This document shows, in pieces, positions 36,106-48,500 of a stretch of 64,000 nt of DNA (position 1 is its first letter; every line of letters begins with the position of its first letter). Made by a program: the position numbers and the translations under genes. This DNA comes from Gorsachius magnificus (taxonomy: Eukaryota; Chordata; Aves; Pelecaniformes; Ardeidae), in contig CM067084.1 of NCBI GenBank assembly GCA_034008185.1, positions 58,356,599-58,420,598 of the forward strand, in the 5' to 3' direction. A model generated the notes under the pieces. The model ran no database searches. It was not told the DNA's origin and was given only the letters and a program-made list of their open reading frames with translations.

Positions 36106-39100
36106 CTAAAGTAGGCAAGAGCAAACTGTTCGGCTTTCTCTCAGAAACGAAGGTGACAGCCAGATGGGTTCCTTAAGTGTTGCTGAGCAGATTTTTTTTT
36201 TTAATCCTGATTTCTTAAAGAAATAAGGCATGTGCAAAATTGAATCCCATGTGTATTTGCACGTGAACACAAGGGAGTGATTTTGCGGCTGTTTGCTTGC
36301 TGTTGCTTTATTAGTTCTGCACCCCATAAATTTTGGGCCGGTTTCAACCAAACAAAACAGGGTGGCAAATTTTAAGATAATAATTCTCAAAGAGATAACA
36401 TTCCTGTAAGTTCTGTGAGCATAGCTGGGCGGGGGAGCAAGCACCAATCTCCAAAGAGGAAAAATAAGCAGTGTACAGTTCAACCAGTAATATTGAAATG
36501 TCAACACTGGACAAAGAGGTTATGCCACTGTGTTGGGAACTGAATGCCTAGGAATTGGAAAATCCCCCTTTCAACCAAAATGTATATTCCTTTAGGATTC
36601 TATAGTGTCCAGTAAGGAGCAAATCTCACTTGAAGCCTTTCATGGTAGACATGCGTATTTCTCTTCTCTGTGGATTCTCTGATGCTCCATGCAAGACAAG
36701 CCTGAAGCTTTGGTATGATTTGCTTTAAAAATCGGACAGTCATGAGATGCAATTCCCTGGAAATGAGGCTTCATATATGTCACTGCTTAGGAAACTATTG
36801 GTCTTACCTGCACTTCACTTACCCTTTGAATAGCTGATGTGCTTAGATGCGCCTTTTTCTGGCTTGTGTCATGAACAGGTAATTTCTCTTATACAGAGCT
36901 GAAAAGCAGCTCCTTGAGGCTGCAGGCAGTTAATGAATGCACGGAGGAAATGATTTATACTGTAGGCTGAATTACGTCTTATGCACTTTTTTGGGACTAA
37001 CTCTCAGCTGGGCTATCTCCTTTGCTTCTCCAGCATAAAGTACTAGGCTGCTCTTAAATATGAATTTTCTTGTGGAAGCAGCTTCTGGTAGGGATGCAAA
37101 GATTCTCACTTCATATTGCTGCTGCCTTAGTATTGTTATCAACAAATTTCTCAGACAGCTTCTTTGGAAGATGAGGCCCATTGATCTACCCCTTTACCAT
37201 GGCAGCCATAATGCAGTGGTTTTTTAAGACTTTTTTTGGCAGTCATCTTTGCTCAGTTGAGAACTTAGTTTGCATCATTTGAATTCTTTTGGAATTTTGT
37301 CTTTGACAACAGCATCAGCTTTTAACTGAATATATTGTCTCATAAACCCAGGCTGAAGGAAGTGGGCCCAGGCCTATAATTTCCAACTGTTCACCCTGTC
37401 TGTTTGTTGTCTGGGTGTTACTGCTCCTTCGGCAGGGGTAGTTGCGTTGCATATGAAGCAGGTAGTCCGTGCAGCTTGCAGGCTCCCACTATTTCTATTT
37501 TGATCTGTAAACTGGATTGCCTTTATGCATGACTCAGCTTCCTGTCACGGTAGCTGCCACCTCTGCGAAAGCTGAAGTGGACAGATGCCTCTGAGTGGTA
37601 ATCTCTTCAGCCGTCCAGCTTCAATCTGTCTGCATTTGGGGCTCAACATCCTCACATCCAGCGCCTGTGAATATAAAATGCTGGGAATGAAGTATAATGA
37701 GGCTGAAATGGAGAGGATAAAGAAATGATTACAGAGAAGCTAATTTATTGCTTTACCTGAGACTTTATCAGTATGAAAAGCACTCTGGGTTAGTTCAGTC
37801 TGGAGATCAGTTGGTAGCTTTTCTTAGATTTTTTTTTTTTTTTAAAAAGTTAATTCAACAAAAAGAGTATCAAATAATGTTATGTAAACCCAAATACAAA
37901 TCATAAAGAGGGTACTGCTGTGTTCATTATAATACATACATAAAAATTACCCTGTTTCATATTGAATAACAGATTTTGTAAATTTTTCATTTAGCAAAAT
38001 GTACTACTTGAGAAGTGGTATTTTAGAATCAGTGTCTGTATTTAAGTCCCAGACTAGTAATGTGGAAGCTGCCTGAGCAGAGATGCTTATCCTGTAGAAA
38101 GGTATGCAGAGCAGTGCCTGAAGGCATGATCCCCAAACTTGCACACTTGGAGCAGGTCTTTACTGTCTGTCATTAAAGTTAATGTGAGAAGTATTCTTGT
38201 GCTGAATAGAACCGGGTCTGTAATTCTGCAAGTGATGTCATATAATCATGGCTAGTAGCTTGATCCTGAAAAACTGTAAACCAGTGAAGTGGCAGGGAAT
38301 CTTTACTCATACGAATTCAGTATATGTTTTTTTCCCTTTTATCTGAATGTTTCTTGGTTATCATTCTGGCCTCATTTGCTCCAAGTTCAGATATATTTAA
38401 ATGAAGCTACAGAGTACATCCCTTGGTAGAACTCATGAGTAAACTCAGGTAATTCCTGATGGCCTGATCCTGCTGTAATTCAGACAGAGTAGTGCTTTAC
38501 TTCTTGAGCAGTCTCAGGGGAAATGGTTAGACACTGGAGGTATGAAGAATAGCTCAGTAGTCCTGATCGAAGTCCATGGAGATCAATAAAAAATGCACCA
38601 AGTTGTTTGGCTTAAACCCAGCATGAATAAGGATTTGCAGTTTATACACAGCTTTCTGAGACATGTCATTCTGAGTTCAGTTTTGTATAAAAATGAGCAT
38701 TATAGATCAGCTCTAATAGTCTGAAGAGCTTGGGAAGTAACCTGAGTGATACGCTATAGGCACAGTTGCGATACAAATGTAACTATGAGAAACAACATTT
38801 ATACTGCCTGCAAGCTGAATTTATGTTCTTGTTCGTATGTGCTGTAGTACTTTAATATGTATTGTGGGGTGTGCAAAAATGCCCGGTAGTGGTGTAATTT
38901 CAGTCTCACTGTGATCACTGAAGACATGCGCAGTAATCTTGTTGAAGTGAAGGCATACCTGTAGTTAGCACTTTTGGAAATCCTGTACCAAGTGTGTGAT
39001 GGGATCATAATAGCTGAAGGGTTTTTTTCTATCTTTCAAACAAAGTGTTTTGCCCTGCACTAAAATGCAGCCTCTGAGGTATGACCTAGGTACTTAAAAT

Positions 39101-39577
39101 ACCCATCAGTTCTCCTCAGGTGTTTAGAGCCTGGTTCTGCCAGGGGCTGCATGTTCAGCCTTCCTGTTGTCTTCTTTCCAAAACGGTAGCTATTTGCAGG
39201 AGTTGGGAAGGCAAAGTTTTAAGATAAGGTCAGAAATCAAAGTTTAAGGGTCAGCAAATTGACTAGCATCTCCCCTTTCACGCAGAAGCTAAAAGACTCC
39301 TGTGTGGAGTTACATCTGATTGAATATGAACCTAAAGCTGAGTGGTTTTTTGCAGCTCCCTAGCAAGCTGGCCCAGTTTTAGGAGCAGGCGAAGCAGGCA
39401 GTCGCCTACAGCGACAGACAAAAGGAGGCAATAAAATCACATTTTAAGCAAGAAAGAGACCTTGTGACTCTGTGCCTGCTTCTGCCTGTTTAATGAGGGC
39501 TTGGTGTGTCCCCCAGGCGTCATTCTCCCCAGGCTGCTGAGGTGCTGAGACTGAGCGAGCTCCTTACCACAGGAACC

Positions 39578-39676
39578 ATGGCCACGATCCTGTTGTTCTT
39601 GTCTCTGCTTCAGCTTGCTGCTACTGAAACTGAGAGGAGAAACTTTCTGTGCTCCTTCTCTGCTCCTTTTCCTTGA
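39578..39676 (+). other. Small ORF with signal-peptide-like start
   Basis: ATG in a strong context (AACCATGG) opens a 32-codon frame whose first part, MATILLFLSLLQLAATETER, looks like a secretion signal: short N-region, Leu-rich core and small residues before a polar stretch. It ends at TGA after Phe-Pro. No convincing splice donor follows in frame, so a link to the ORF 130 bp downstream is speculative. Hydrophobic starts like this also arise by chance. Confidence 0.15.
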
Positions 39677-39809
39677 CAGTGCTGTGTTACTTTTGCTGGG
39701 GTGGTTGGATTGGCAGGAGAGCAGGGGCAGATGTGCTCAGACTAGAGAGCTCACAGAATTCATGCTTCACTAAAAAAAACCCCCTGTTATTATTATCCTT
39801 GCAAATTAG

Positions 39810-39960
39810 GGATGACAGGCTGCCTAGACTTACTGAGTTTATATTTATGTCAAGAAACCGATTGCAAGAAATAAGAGATGTCTTAGCAAATCTTACACGG
39901 GTACTGGGTTCCTATAAGGACCTTTTACAGCCATTTCAGGGCTCAGTTAACTCTACTTGA
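39810..39960 (+). other. Acceptor-flanked ORF, unidentified
   Basis: A T-rich tract ending GCAAATTAG is followed by an open frame to a TGA. It reads DDRLPRLTEFIFMSRNRLQE followed by IRDVLANLTRVLGSYKDLLQ and a short tail. The composition looks like a helical protein rather than random AT-rich text. MSRNRLQEIRDVL weakly recalls the MSRNRF.EI..LH segment of piggyBac transposases, but the following residues do not continue the match. The frame is open further upstream without an ATG. It could be a terminal exon, an old transposon remnant or chance. Confidence 0.18.
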
Positions 39961-41170
39961 TGTAGACTTCCATTTTCCACACAGTTTTGAGTGCTTAAAA
40001 TGTTTGTTTTCTTCCTTTCCACTCCCCCCTACCCTACCCCCGCTTGTGCTCCGACACCTCTAGGCCTTTGGGATTAATCTATTCTATGCTGTGAGTAGGT
40101 TGCTGCATCAGGCTTTGCCAGTAGATAGATGGTAGCCTTCAGTCTCACTGACAACATGGTTACAAGCTGTAACAGAGAAGCTGTCCGGAGTGATGGTCAT
40201 TTTGCTCTACTGCTTTTCAGAGGAGCTGCTTGGAGCAGCAGAGTTTTGTGAGCTGAATGCAAGGTCTGAGAGATGAGGCTCTATTGGTTCGCATTAGGTT
40301 CACCGGTTTATCACGTCCTCCAAAGGCATACACTGAAAGCGTTGGTAGGTCAGCCTTCACCACACATCCAGATCCTTCATAGCAAGGTAGGAAATGTATA
40401 TGGATTGCAAAAAAAGACAATCCAGTCTCATCATAAATAATAAGAATTTGGAAAGCATATCACATTTCGTTAGATGTTGCCACTTTAGTCAATCACTGCA
40501 TCACATCAAGAGGAGATTTATGGGAGGCAGATTATCCCACATTGGCCCACCAGAATGTTCTTACACATTCTCTGAAACACCTACATTACTACATCCAAAC
40601 TAAAGCTAAACTTTGGTCTCATAAAACAAAGACAAGTTTGAGTTTCTGTGTTTCTTAGTCCAGGAATACATTTTTCCTGTGGGTGAGCCTGTAATGAAAT
40701 TCTGGTAACTTCTCCATATTCTCTGCACAGTTTAATAAAAAAAATGTTTTCTTTTTGCCATTTTGCCATTTTGCTTTTGAATATACAGTAATGGAGGATG
40801 TGTTAAGTCTTCAAACTACATCACTTTCACAAGTGCTAAGGAGGGGACTCCAATCTGGAGTAAGATTCCCAAATACAGAGGCATAAGAACAATCCTGGTT
40901 TTCAGGAGCTGCCAAGCAATGTAATTATGCACCTGTACAATATACAGATTAATTTATATTTCCAGGAAAAGAGGGAAGGTAATACCTCCAAGCTGGTGAG
41001 GTTTGTACCTTTGTAAGTACCGTGATACTTCATTCTCACCTCCCAAGTCCCAGTCTCACTTGCCAGCTGGCACGGGCACAAGGAATTCTACTTTATCCTA
41101 AAGACAGTGCACCACAGGACTCTGCCTTAACCCCTGGAACAACATGGTTGGAAATGGTCAGCATGTTTGG

Positions 41171-41192
41171 TTTTTTTTTTTTTTTTTTTTTT
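41171..41192. repeat. 22-base T run
   Basis: The longest homopolymer in the window. No CR1 or SINE body was recognised beside it, so a minus-strand poly(A) tail of a retroposon is possible but unsupported. Confidence 0.9.
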
Positions 41193-41454
41193 GCTTTAGA
41201 AATTTTTGTTTTCTTTAAACCTACAAGGCAAACATAGCCTTTTCTCTTAAAATGTTGTAAGTGGCTACACCACATCTTTATTTTTATCTCATGTCACACT
41301 TGATTGAAAGGTTCTTCACAGCTAAAATAACATGATGAAGGCATGGAAATTATTTCTGTCTTAGAATCTACTGGAAGCTTAAAAGAAACCTGTTTCTTCA
41401 TACAGAATTGTGTTCTCTTGCACACACATAGATGTACACTCCCCAAGGATAGGT

Positions 41455-41480
41455 GCATACACACACGTACACACACACTC
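41455..41480. repeat. Imperfect (AC)n microsatellite
   Basis: 'catacacacacgtacacaca' and a few more units, interrupted by GT. Likely variable in length. Confidence 0.8.
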
Positions 41481-44150
41481 AAAAGACACAGGGACGTATG
41501 GATTGCTAAATTCGCAAAGGGAGTACTCAGTAGTAAGATTTCCAAGTTAGTCATTTAAATTTGCCCATATGGCTTTGAATTTTACCCTGTTGCACATATA
41601 CATTATAGCAGTCTTTAATTAACTGACCCAGTACTCTATTTTACCATCCCAACTTAACTCGGTACAGAAAAGGGGGGTGTTCACTTAATGAACAGTATTC
41701 AGCTGCTGGTGCCTTTGGTGGCACACTTGCGGCTCGCTGTTCAGACCCTGTTAGAAGAGAGAAGCAGTCTTTTTCTCCTGAACTCTTCCATATAATTTCC
41801 CAAGCTAGTAAGTATATAAGCACTTCTGAAATCTTAGTAACACCCAAGCCAGAGAAAGTTTTACTATTGAACTCTACTTGTTCCAGTGAAGCACAGGAAA
41901 ATTAACACCTAAAGTATCTGTTAATTTTGGATACCCTCTCTGAGATCCCAAGGACTGCATTTTTTTCAATGTAACTAGGTATTAGATACTAAGTACAAGA
42001 CACAGTTTCTATCAACTTTGGTTGTATCTGAGTGTTCAGTATTTTTGTGTTTTAATCTTCAAACTTCCAAGTCAGATGCCCAGAAAATGATGAACCTACA
42101 ATTAATGACCACCCTTGAAAAATTTAAATTACTTAATTAGCATCCCCGGGAATCTGTGGTGGAAGCCAGTGTAGAATGTAATTCCCTCCCCGTCTGGAGC
42201 AACATTCACTTTCCTAGCCATGAAATGATCCTTTCTTTTCCTGTAATTCCTTGCCTTGTTCTTGCACCTCCTAACCTCAGGTAAAAATAAATCAGCAGTC
42301 TGCTTTGTTTCATGGTCCTGCATCATCCTTAAAGGTTATCCATAGTTGCCACAAAACAGGCAAAATATGCTCCCATGTGTTTTTAACTTACTCAATAAGC
42401 TGTAATTTCCCTCCTCAGGCCACCGTCACCATCTTCCCACATGCTTAGTCTGCTTTCTTAGGGACTTGATCCTACTTCATTCTGCACTTTACCCCATTCA
42501 GCTTGTCTTACCCAGTCCTTTTAGCCGTTTCCCAGATTCTTGTCCAATGTGTCTGTCTCTTTCCATTGCCCACCATCTATTTTTTCCCTCTTTTAGCTAC
42601 TGGTCCTAGTCTCCCATTACACTCTTTGTGCAATCTCAGTCTTTCTCATTTTTTTTCCACCTTGTCCTCATCTCTTTGACCAACCACTCACTCTTAGCTC
42701 TTCTGTCCCTGTGCTTTCTAGGGATCATGACTTTGCATAGCGGTTTTGAGCACTCCTCCCCAGTTACCAATCTGACTTCGGTCCTCCCTTTCCTCTTTCT
42801 GCTCTGCTCCCTCCCATCCTTGCCCATGCTGTTCCCTGACAGACACTTTTCCGAGGACAGTATAAAGGAACTTTAGTCTTTAAATATACATACATATACT
42901 ATATAAATATAGTGGTGACAAGCATGCTAAAGTTCCATATGGTGAGAACATTTGAGGTGGACCTAAAGGCTTCTAGGTCTACAAGTTGCTTATGGCAGCA
43001 AAGAAGATACACATTGCAATTCCTCTGAGGAAACGCAATCCAAATACAAACCATAAAGTAAAGGAGGAGGAGGGACGGAAGGCTGAGATGTTTCTCTGTG
43101 AGTCTGTCCAAATTTCTGTGCCACTGCTTTTGCATGGATTGTTATGGCAAGTAACCTTGGAATCATATTTGAAACGGCAATTAGGGAGAGGCTAAGCCTA
43201 GTGAGTATGTCCGTGTCTGCAGCAGAGTTAAGAGAGGGCCATCTGCCACACAGGATTTTATGAGTGTTTTCTTCTTCTAAGTGAAATACACCTGCTGCAC
43301 ATGTGGCAAGTGAATTTTAAATAGATGAGTCAGAATATTCCTGCTGCAAGGTTGCTGATGAATAAAGCTTAACAATCTGATTATACTTGTGTGTGTGTAT
43401 ATTTATTTATTTGTGCACATTATGTGGAAAATAAAACTGCGACTCTCTGATGTGTTTGTACTAATAGGAAATGAAGCCATTTACACTCCATTGTTGATGT
43501 GATTTTATGCGATTTATTGACATGGCAAGTTTAGTTTAGACATATGAAGACCCAGGGGAGTGGGATTATAATAGCAACATTAATTTGTCTTCTTAGTTTT
43601 AAGAAAGAAAAAAACCAGACTTTCTAAGCTTTGTTATACCTGCAGGGGTTCTGAAAAAGCAGCTGTCGCTTTTTTTAGTCTTACTTAGTGTATGCCATCA
43701 TTTTTCATCTGGCTTTTGAATTGATACTGCAGCTATGCTGGGGGAAAAGGAAGCTCTCCACCTGCTCCAAGTCCAGAACAAAGTACTTAATCTTGGAGAC
43801 AAGCACTGAGAGCAAAAGGGAGTTTCTCTGCATGAATCTGCTTGTTCTTCCACAGAAAGGATGGCGGTGGATTTCTGTCTCTAGTCTACTGTTGCTAATA
43901 CTGATTTCTGTAAGTTGATGGATCATGGAGTACCTTATTACCAAATGCCATCGTGGACATGTTTTGCAACCATTGCTGTGTCACAGTCGTACAGTGCTGT
44001 GCTCTGAAGTGTTATGAAGGCCCTTGAATGTAAAAACATTCACTGAAAAATCGTGAAGACAACTATTATCATCTAAGGGTGAATTTTAATTTGAAGTAAT
44101 CTTTATCCCCAAATAAAATCTGTCATTTGGGTCATTGCTTCAGTAAAATG

Positions 44151-44193
44151 TTTTTGTTGTTGTTGGTGGTGGTGGTTTTTTTGTTTGTTTTTT
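44151..44193. repeat. Compound (TTG)n(TGG)n(TTTG)n microsatellite
   Basis: 'ttgttgttgttggtggtggt' runs into 'ggtttttttgtttgtttttt'. Three related units in series in the 5' flank of NWD2. Confidence 0.85.
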
Positions 44194-45027
44194 CTTTTAA
44201 CAGAAGCAAGAATCATTTTGCTCTATTCTTGGGAGTTAAGCATATTTGGTAAGCTATTTAAATAATTCAGTAAGTCTCTTCTATGAGTTATTGCTTATTG
44301 TAAAGAATGGCATTGGAGCCCGCCCTTTCATCAGTGTAAGTATGTGTAAACCAGCAGATCCACAAATGTTCCAGAGCTCCCAGCTATACAGTCATACTGA
44401 AGGTCTCTGTCAGGGTGATACCATGTACCAGGCCCTCTTGTGCATTGCTTTTCTCTTTGGGCTAGACGGGAGCAGCAGCAGGCACCATACAGAGAAGAGT
44501 GCCACAATGCTCACTGGCTGCTTACTCCAGGCACAAGCCTCCGACTCTCTTTGCTGAGTATTCTGTGAGCAGGTAAGTGTACTGAATTTGTGATTTAATA
44601 TTTCCTGTTGGCTGAGCTGCCCAATGGTGCAGTCTCTCCTCCTTTAGTTTTCCTGTGTAAGAGAGTTGGCGGCTGGTCTTCCAACAGACACTGTTTTCTC
44701 TTGTTTGTCTGGATGCCAACTGAAACCAGTTGGATGGCTTTAAATATTTTATAAAAATGACTCTAAGTAAAGCCTTTGCTTTAAGGTGTCCAACTACCCA
44801 CAAACCCCCTAAAAATAATAAATTCCCTCTTGTTCAGAAATAGAGCTGTTCTCCCACTAGGAGTGTGTCAACTTGTTTTATTGGCTTTTTTGTGGCCCTC
44901 TTCTTTTGACCGAAGTGAGGCTGACAACGCTAAGTGACAGTTCAGGCATGTTTGTGGAACTGACCCTGAGATTCTTGACTCTTGAAGTGACTGAAACTTA
45001 AGTTCAGTTCTTACTCTTTTTTCTGTT

Positions 45028-45045
45028 AAAAAAAAAAAAAAAAAA
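45028..45045. repeat. 18-base A run
   Basis: A homopolymer about 100 bp left of the CR1 tail at 45150. CR1 does not end in poly(A), so the two are not one element. Confidence 0.9.
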
Positions 45046-45149
45046 GCAACTGAGAGCATTTTGTCACTCCGCCCCCAAAGTCATTTGTTTATGAAAGCAC
45101 ATAAAAAGCATGCAAGCTGAGGAAAAGTGCCTTCTCCGAGGGCATGAGT

Positions 45150-45222
45150 ATCATAGAATCACAGAATCATAGAATTGGAGGTTGGAAGGGACCTCAAGGG
45201 TCATCTAGTCCAACCTTCCTAG
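45150..45222 (-). repeat. Short CR1 3' end
   Basis: On the plus strand it starts 'tcatagaatcacagaatcat' and runs through 'aggttggaagggacctcaag' and 'tcatctagtccaacc'. These are the terminal octamer units and 3' block of a minus-oriented CR1, truncated after only ~75 bp. It is well conserved, so relatively young. Confidence 0.9.
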
Positions 45223-45474
45223 GTTGGACTCCTGTTGTTTTCAGTAGGAGGCAGAACACAGCTAGAGCTGGGGTGAAGCCCTCTGCTTCCCACAAGGTTA
45301 TATCTTTCTTGTACACACACAGTTAAACAAATTGCTAAATCTGACAATTCCCTACAGGCCACGTGGGCTAGGACTATTGGCTATTTTTGCTATTGACTGT
45401 TATGGGTGGCTTGATCTGCTTCAAGCAGCCATTGAGCATATTCGCCCCACAAATTCTCATGCCTACAGTAGTTT

Positions 45475-45592
45475 TCACAGAATCACAGAATGGCAGGGGT
45501 TGGAAGGGACCTTGGGAGATCATCTAGTCCAACCCTCCTGCTAAAGCAGGTTCACCTAGAGCAGGTTGCACAGGACGTCATCCAGGTGGACG
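45475..45592 (-). repeat. CR1 3' end, second copy 250 bp away
   Basis: 'cacagaatcacagaatggca', 'ggttggaagggaccttggga', 'ctagtccaaccctcctgcta' and 'gcaggttgcacagga' in order mark a minus-oriented CR1 tail of ~118 bp. It is closer to the subfamily with 'ctaaagcaggttcacctaga' than the copy at 45150, so the pair are separate insertions rather than one split element. Confidence 0.9.
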
Positions 45593-48500
45593 TGTTGTAC
45601 AAAGTACGCAGGCTTTGGTTTGTTACTGCATGTTGAAAAATGTATTATGGTGTGTAATAATGTATAAATAAGTAAAATGGATTTCCTTTTAGGTTTTGTT
45701 TGGCCCAAACATGCATTACGTATTCTCTTCAACTCACTGAGAGAATTGTTTTCTGAATGAAGCATGGTCAGGGTGTCAGGAGACTTGGGTTTAACTCCCA
45801 GGCCTGTCAAAGTTTCCCATGCAATGACTAAGCGTGTCAATTAGGACTAGTTCTACTAAGAAATTTAAGGATATATCTCCATGTGATCACAATTCTTCTT
45901 TGGCTGCTGCTGAATCCTTCATTCCATAATTGCTAATTTAGGTCACTCAGCCTTACAGCTTCTGAGAGCCTCTTTATTCAGAAAATCTTCCCATGGATGT
46001 TCAGGAGCCAGGGAGTCAAAGCTGGGGCTGAGGACTGAATAGCTTTAGCAGTAAGTTTATGTGCATAATTTCCTCATTTGTAAGCTATGAGGGAGCTAAG
46101 ATACAAGCTGTAGTATCTCCCCACTGCACAGGGATGCTGGAAGCATTAGAAATCATGAGAAAAATGTAGGCATGAGACCCTCCAGGTACTACTGAATGTC
46201 CTTACAGATAGATTTCAGTGGTTGTGATGCTTAAAAAGGAAGAACTTCATTTAGAAAATTGAAATAGTCCAATTTACCAAGTCAGAGTTTGTCCAGGACA
46301 GTGGACTTAAATCTACTACTCTTGAGAGGATTGCTTTTGGTACTCTTGTAACACAAGTACATACGACATCGTTTAGCTTTTCACCTGGAAAATAGCATCT
46401 TGATCCGCATCCTGTGCTCAATTCATCCCCTGGTATTGAATCAGTGAGAGCAGATAGGCGTTACAAGTTACCATGGCACCTCCTCGGTGATTTCTGCTTC
46501 CTGGTTCCCTTGAGGAGCAGTGTCTTTTATAGGAGTACTGAATTTTTCACGACACTGCTTCCTGGGACAATGTGTTTGTATTAAGTGTTCCTTTTTCTAT
46601 TTTTGTTTTCAAGTATAACACTGAAACCAAGCTTTTCAGATCAAACATATTTTGTTGAAGACACCAACTTCATGTGTGAAATGTTACAAGCTCGAGCCAG
46701 GTGCTGAGGCTATTTGCATTGCTGGGTCTGTCCACCTTTGCAGAGCTGCTTGGCAAGTAACGTGGTCACAGTTTGGTGATATTTCAGATTTTCTTGACAT
46801 AGGGATGGCCTCTATTTAGGAGTGAATTAAAGTTTCATTCTTTGTATTAAGGGTGTCACAGGGGTTGCTTGCTGCTCTCCAGAGGAGACGGGCAGCTTAG
46901 CTGTTCAGAAGATAAAGGCTCACTGCCAAATAATCTGTTGAGCAAACAACTGTCAGAGTGCAATGATACCATGACTGTTCAGAGAAAACAGCACTGAAAA
47001 TGTCTGACAATGGTAAAGTCTCACAAACTGTAGTCTCACAAGCTTATTACTCACAAACTTAATTAGGTATCACAGTGAAATGCATAAAGCTGTTTATTTT
47101 GTATTCTTAAGGATTTTTGTGATATTTTGCAACAATATAGAAATAGGTGGCACATTATAGCTGTCACATTTCAGAGTCTTGCTGTGTTTTCAAGAAGCAC
47201 TGAGATGGTCAATGGAGATATTTTTTCTCTAGTTGTAAAACTTTAATTTTATGTGTATTCCAGGTAAACAAGGATAAGGTTTAACTATTGTTTTTTTAAG
47301 TGTGAATTAACTTTCTATCATACCTATACTTACATTAATATTTCTTGGTCCCACCTGCCCTTGCAAATCTGCTTTCCCTTGCAAATAAACATCTGTGTTA
47401 TAGTTAACAAATTAGTGGATGCTGAAGAACAGAATTGCCTTTTCTTCTGTGGTGCAGACTGATTTTGAAACCCAGAAGTGACAGCAGTGGAAGGGCAGGC
47501 ACCACTGAGTTGCGGGGAAGTGCATCCATATTCAGTTTGGGTTGAAGTGCACTTTGGAGATGTCTCTCCCAGTTGCCCCCCCTTACTGGGTTTTGGCTGG
47601 CATCATACAGTAGTCTTGAAGTGCATGAACTGGTTCTTTTCAGGTAATATTAAACCGAAAGATGAGCTGTGGCATTCAGCCCATGGGGCCAGACTGGAGA
47701 TAATCTGAAGTAAAATATCAAAACCGAAAATGTGTGTGCTGTTGGTGTCAAAACCTCTGCATCAACAGTTTTACTCTACAGACTGGTCCACGCTACTTGC
47801 TAATGTAGACCTAGGTAAAAGATAGCACAAACTAGAGTCTTTTTCTGTTGATAATTTCCAGAAAACAGGGAACAGAAAATATCCCTCATCTATAGAAAGA
47901 CAGACCTCGGGATTTGTATTTTTTCAGTAGTCAAAAAAGAAATAGCATTCTTGTGCATTATTACTGATTATTTAAATTGCATAATTTGAATTCATGTGCA
48001 GTTGAAAGATCAAAAATAAGGATGCCAAGAAATACTTTAATTTGCTGCTCCAGTTTCTCTCTACTGCTAGATAATCAGTTTTTGATGGAAAATGTGGCCA
48101 ATGTATTATCTCCTTTATAGTCAGCACCTTTTCCTTCTTTAATTTTAGTTTCCCGTGGTTCACTGTTCTGAGAAAATGAAATCACTTGTCATGAAATTTA
48201 AGTAAAGATGCCTCGAATCAGCCCAGCCATGTGCATTGGCTGCTTACAGCTGTGATAAACATACTATGTGAGGAGGACTACACGATACAGCAGCACATAA
48301 ACACACTTGTATACACACACAGGGCTGATCCAAACTGATTAGCAAAATCCTTTCCAGTGTTGCTGATGCATTTAAAGCCATGAGTGCCAGACATGTCTCA
48401 GGTCTTTTCTTATAAGATAATAATATAAACATTATGGCAAATGATTAATATAATTTAATAACATGTAATAACATATTATTATAATACTATGTTAGTATGA

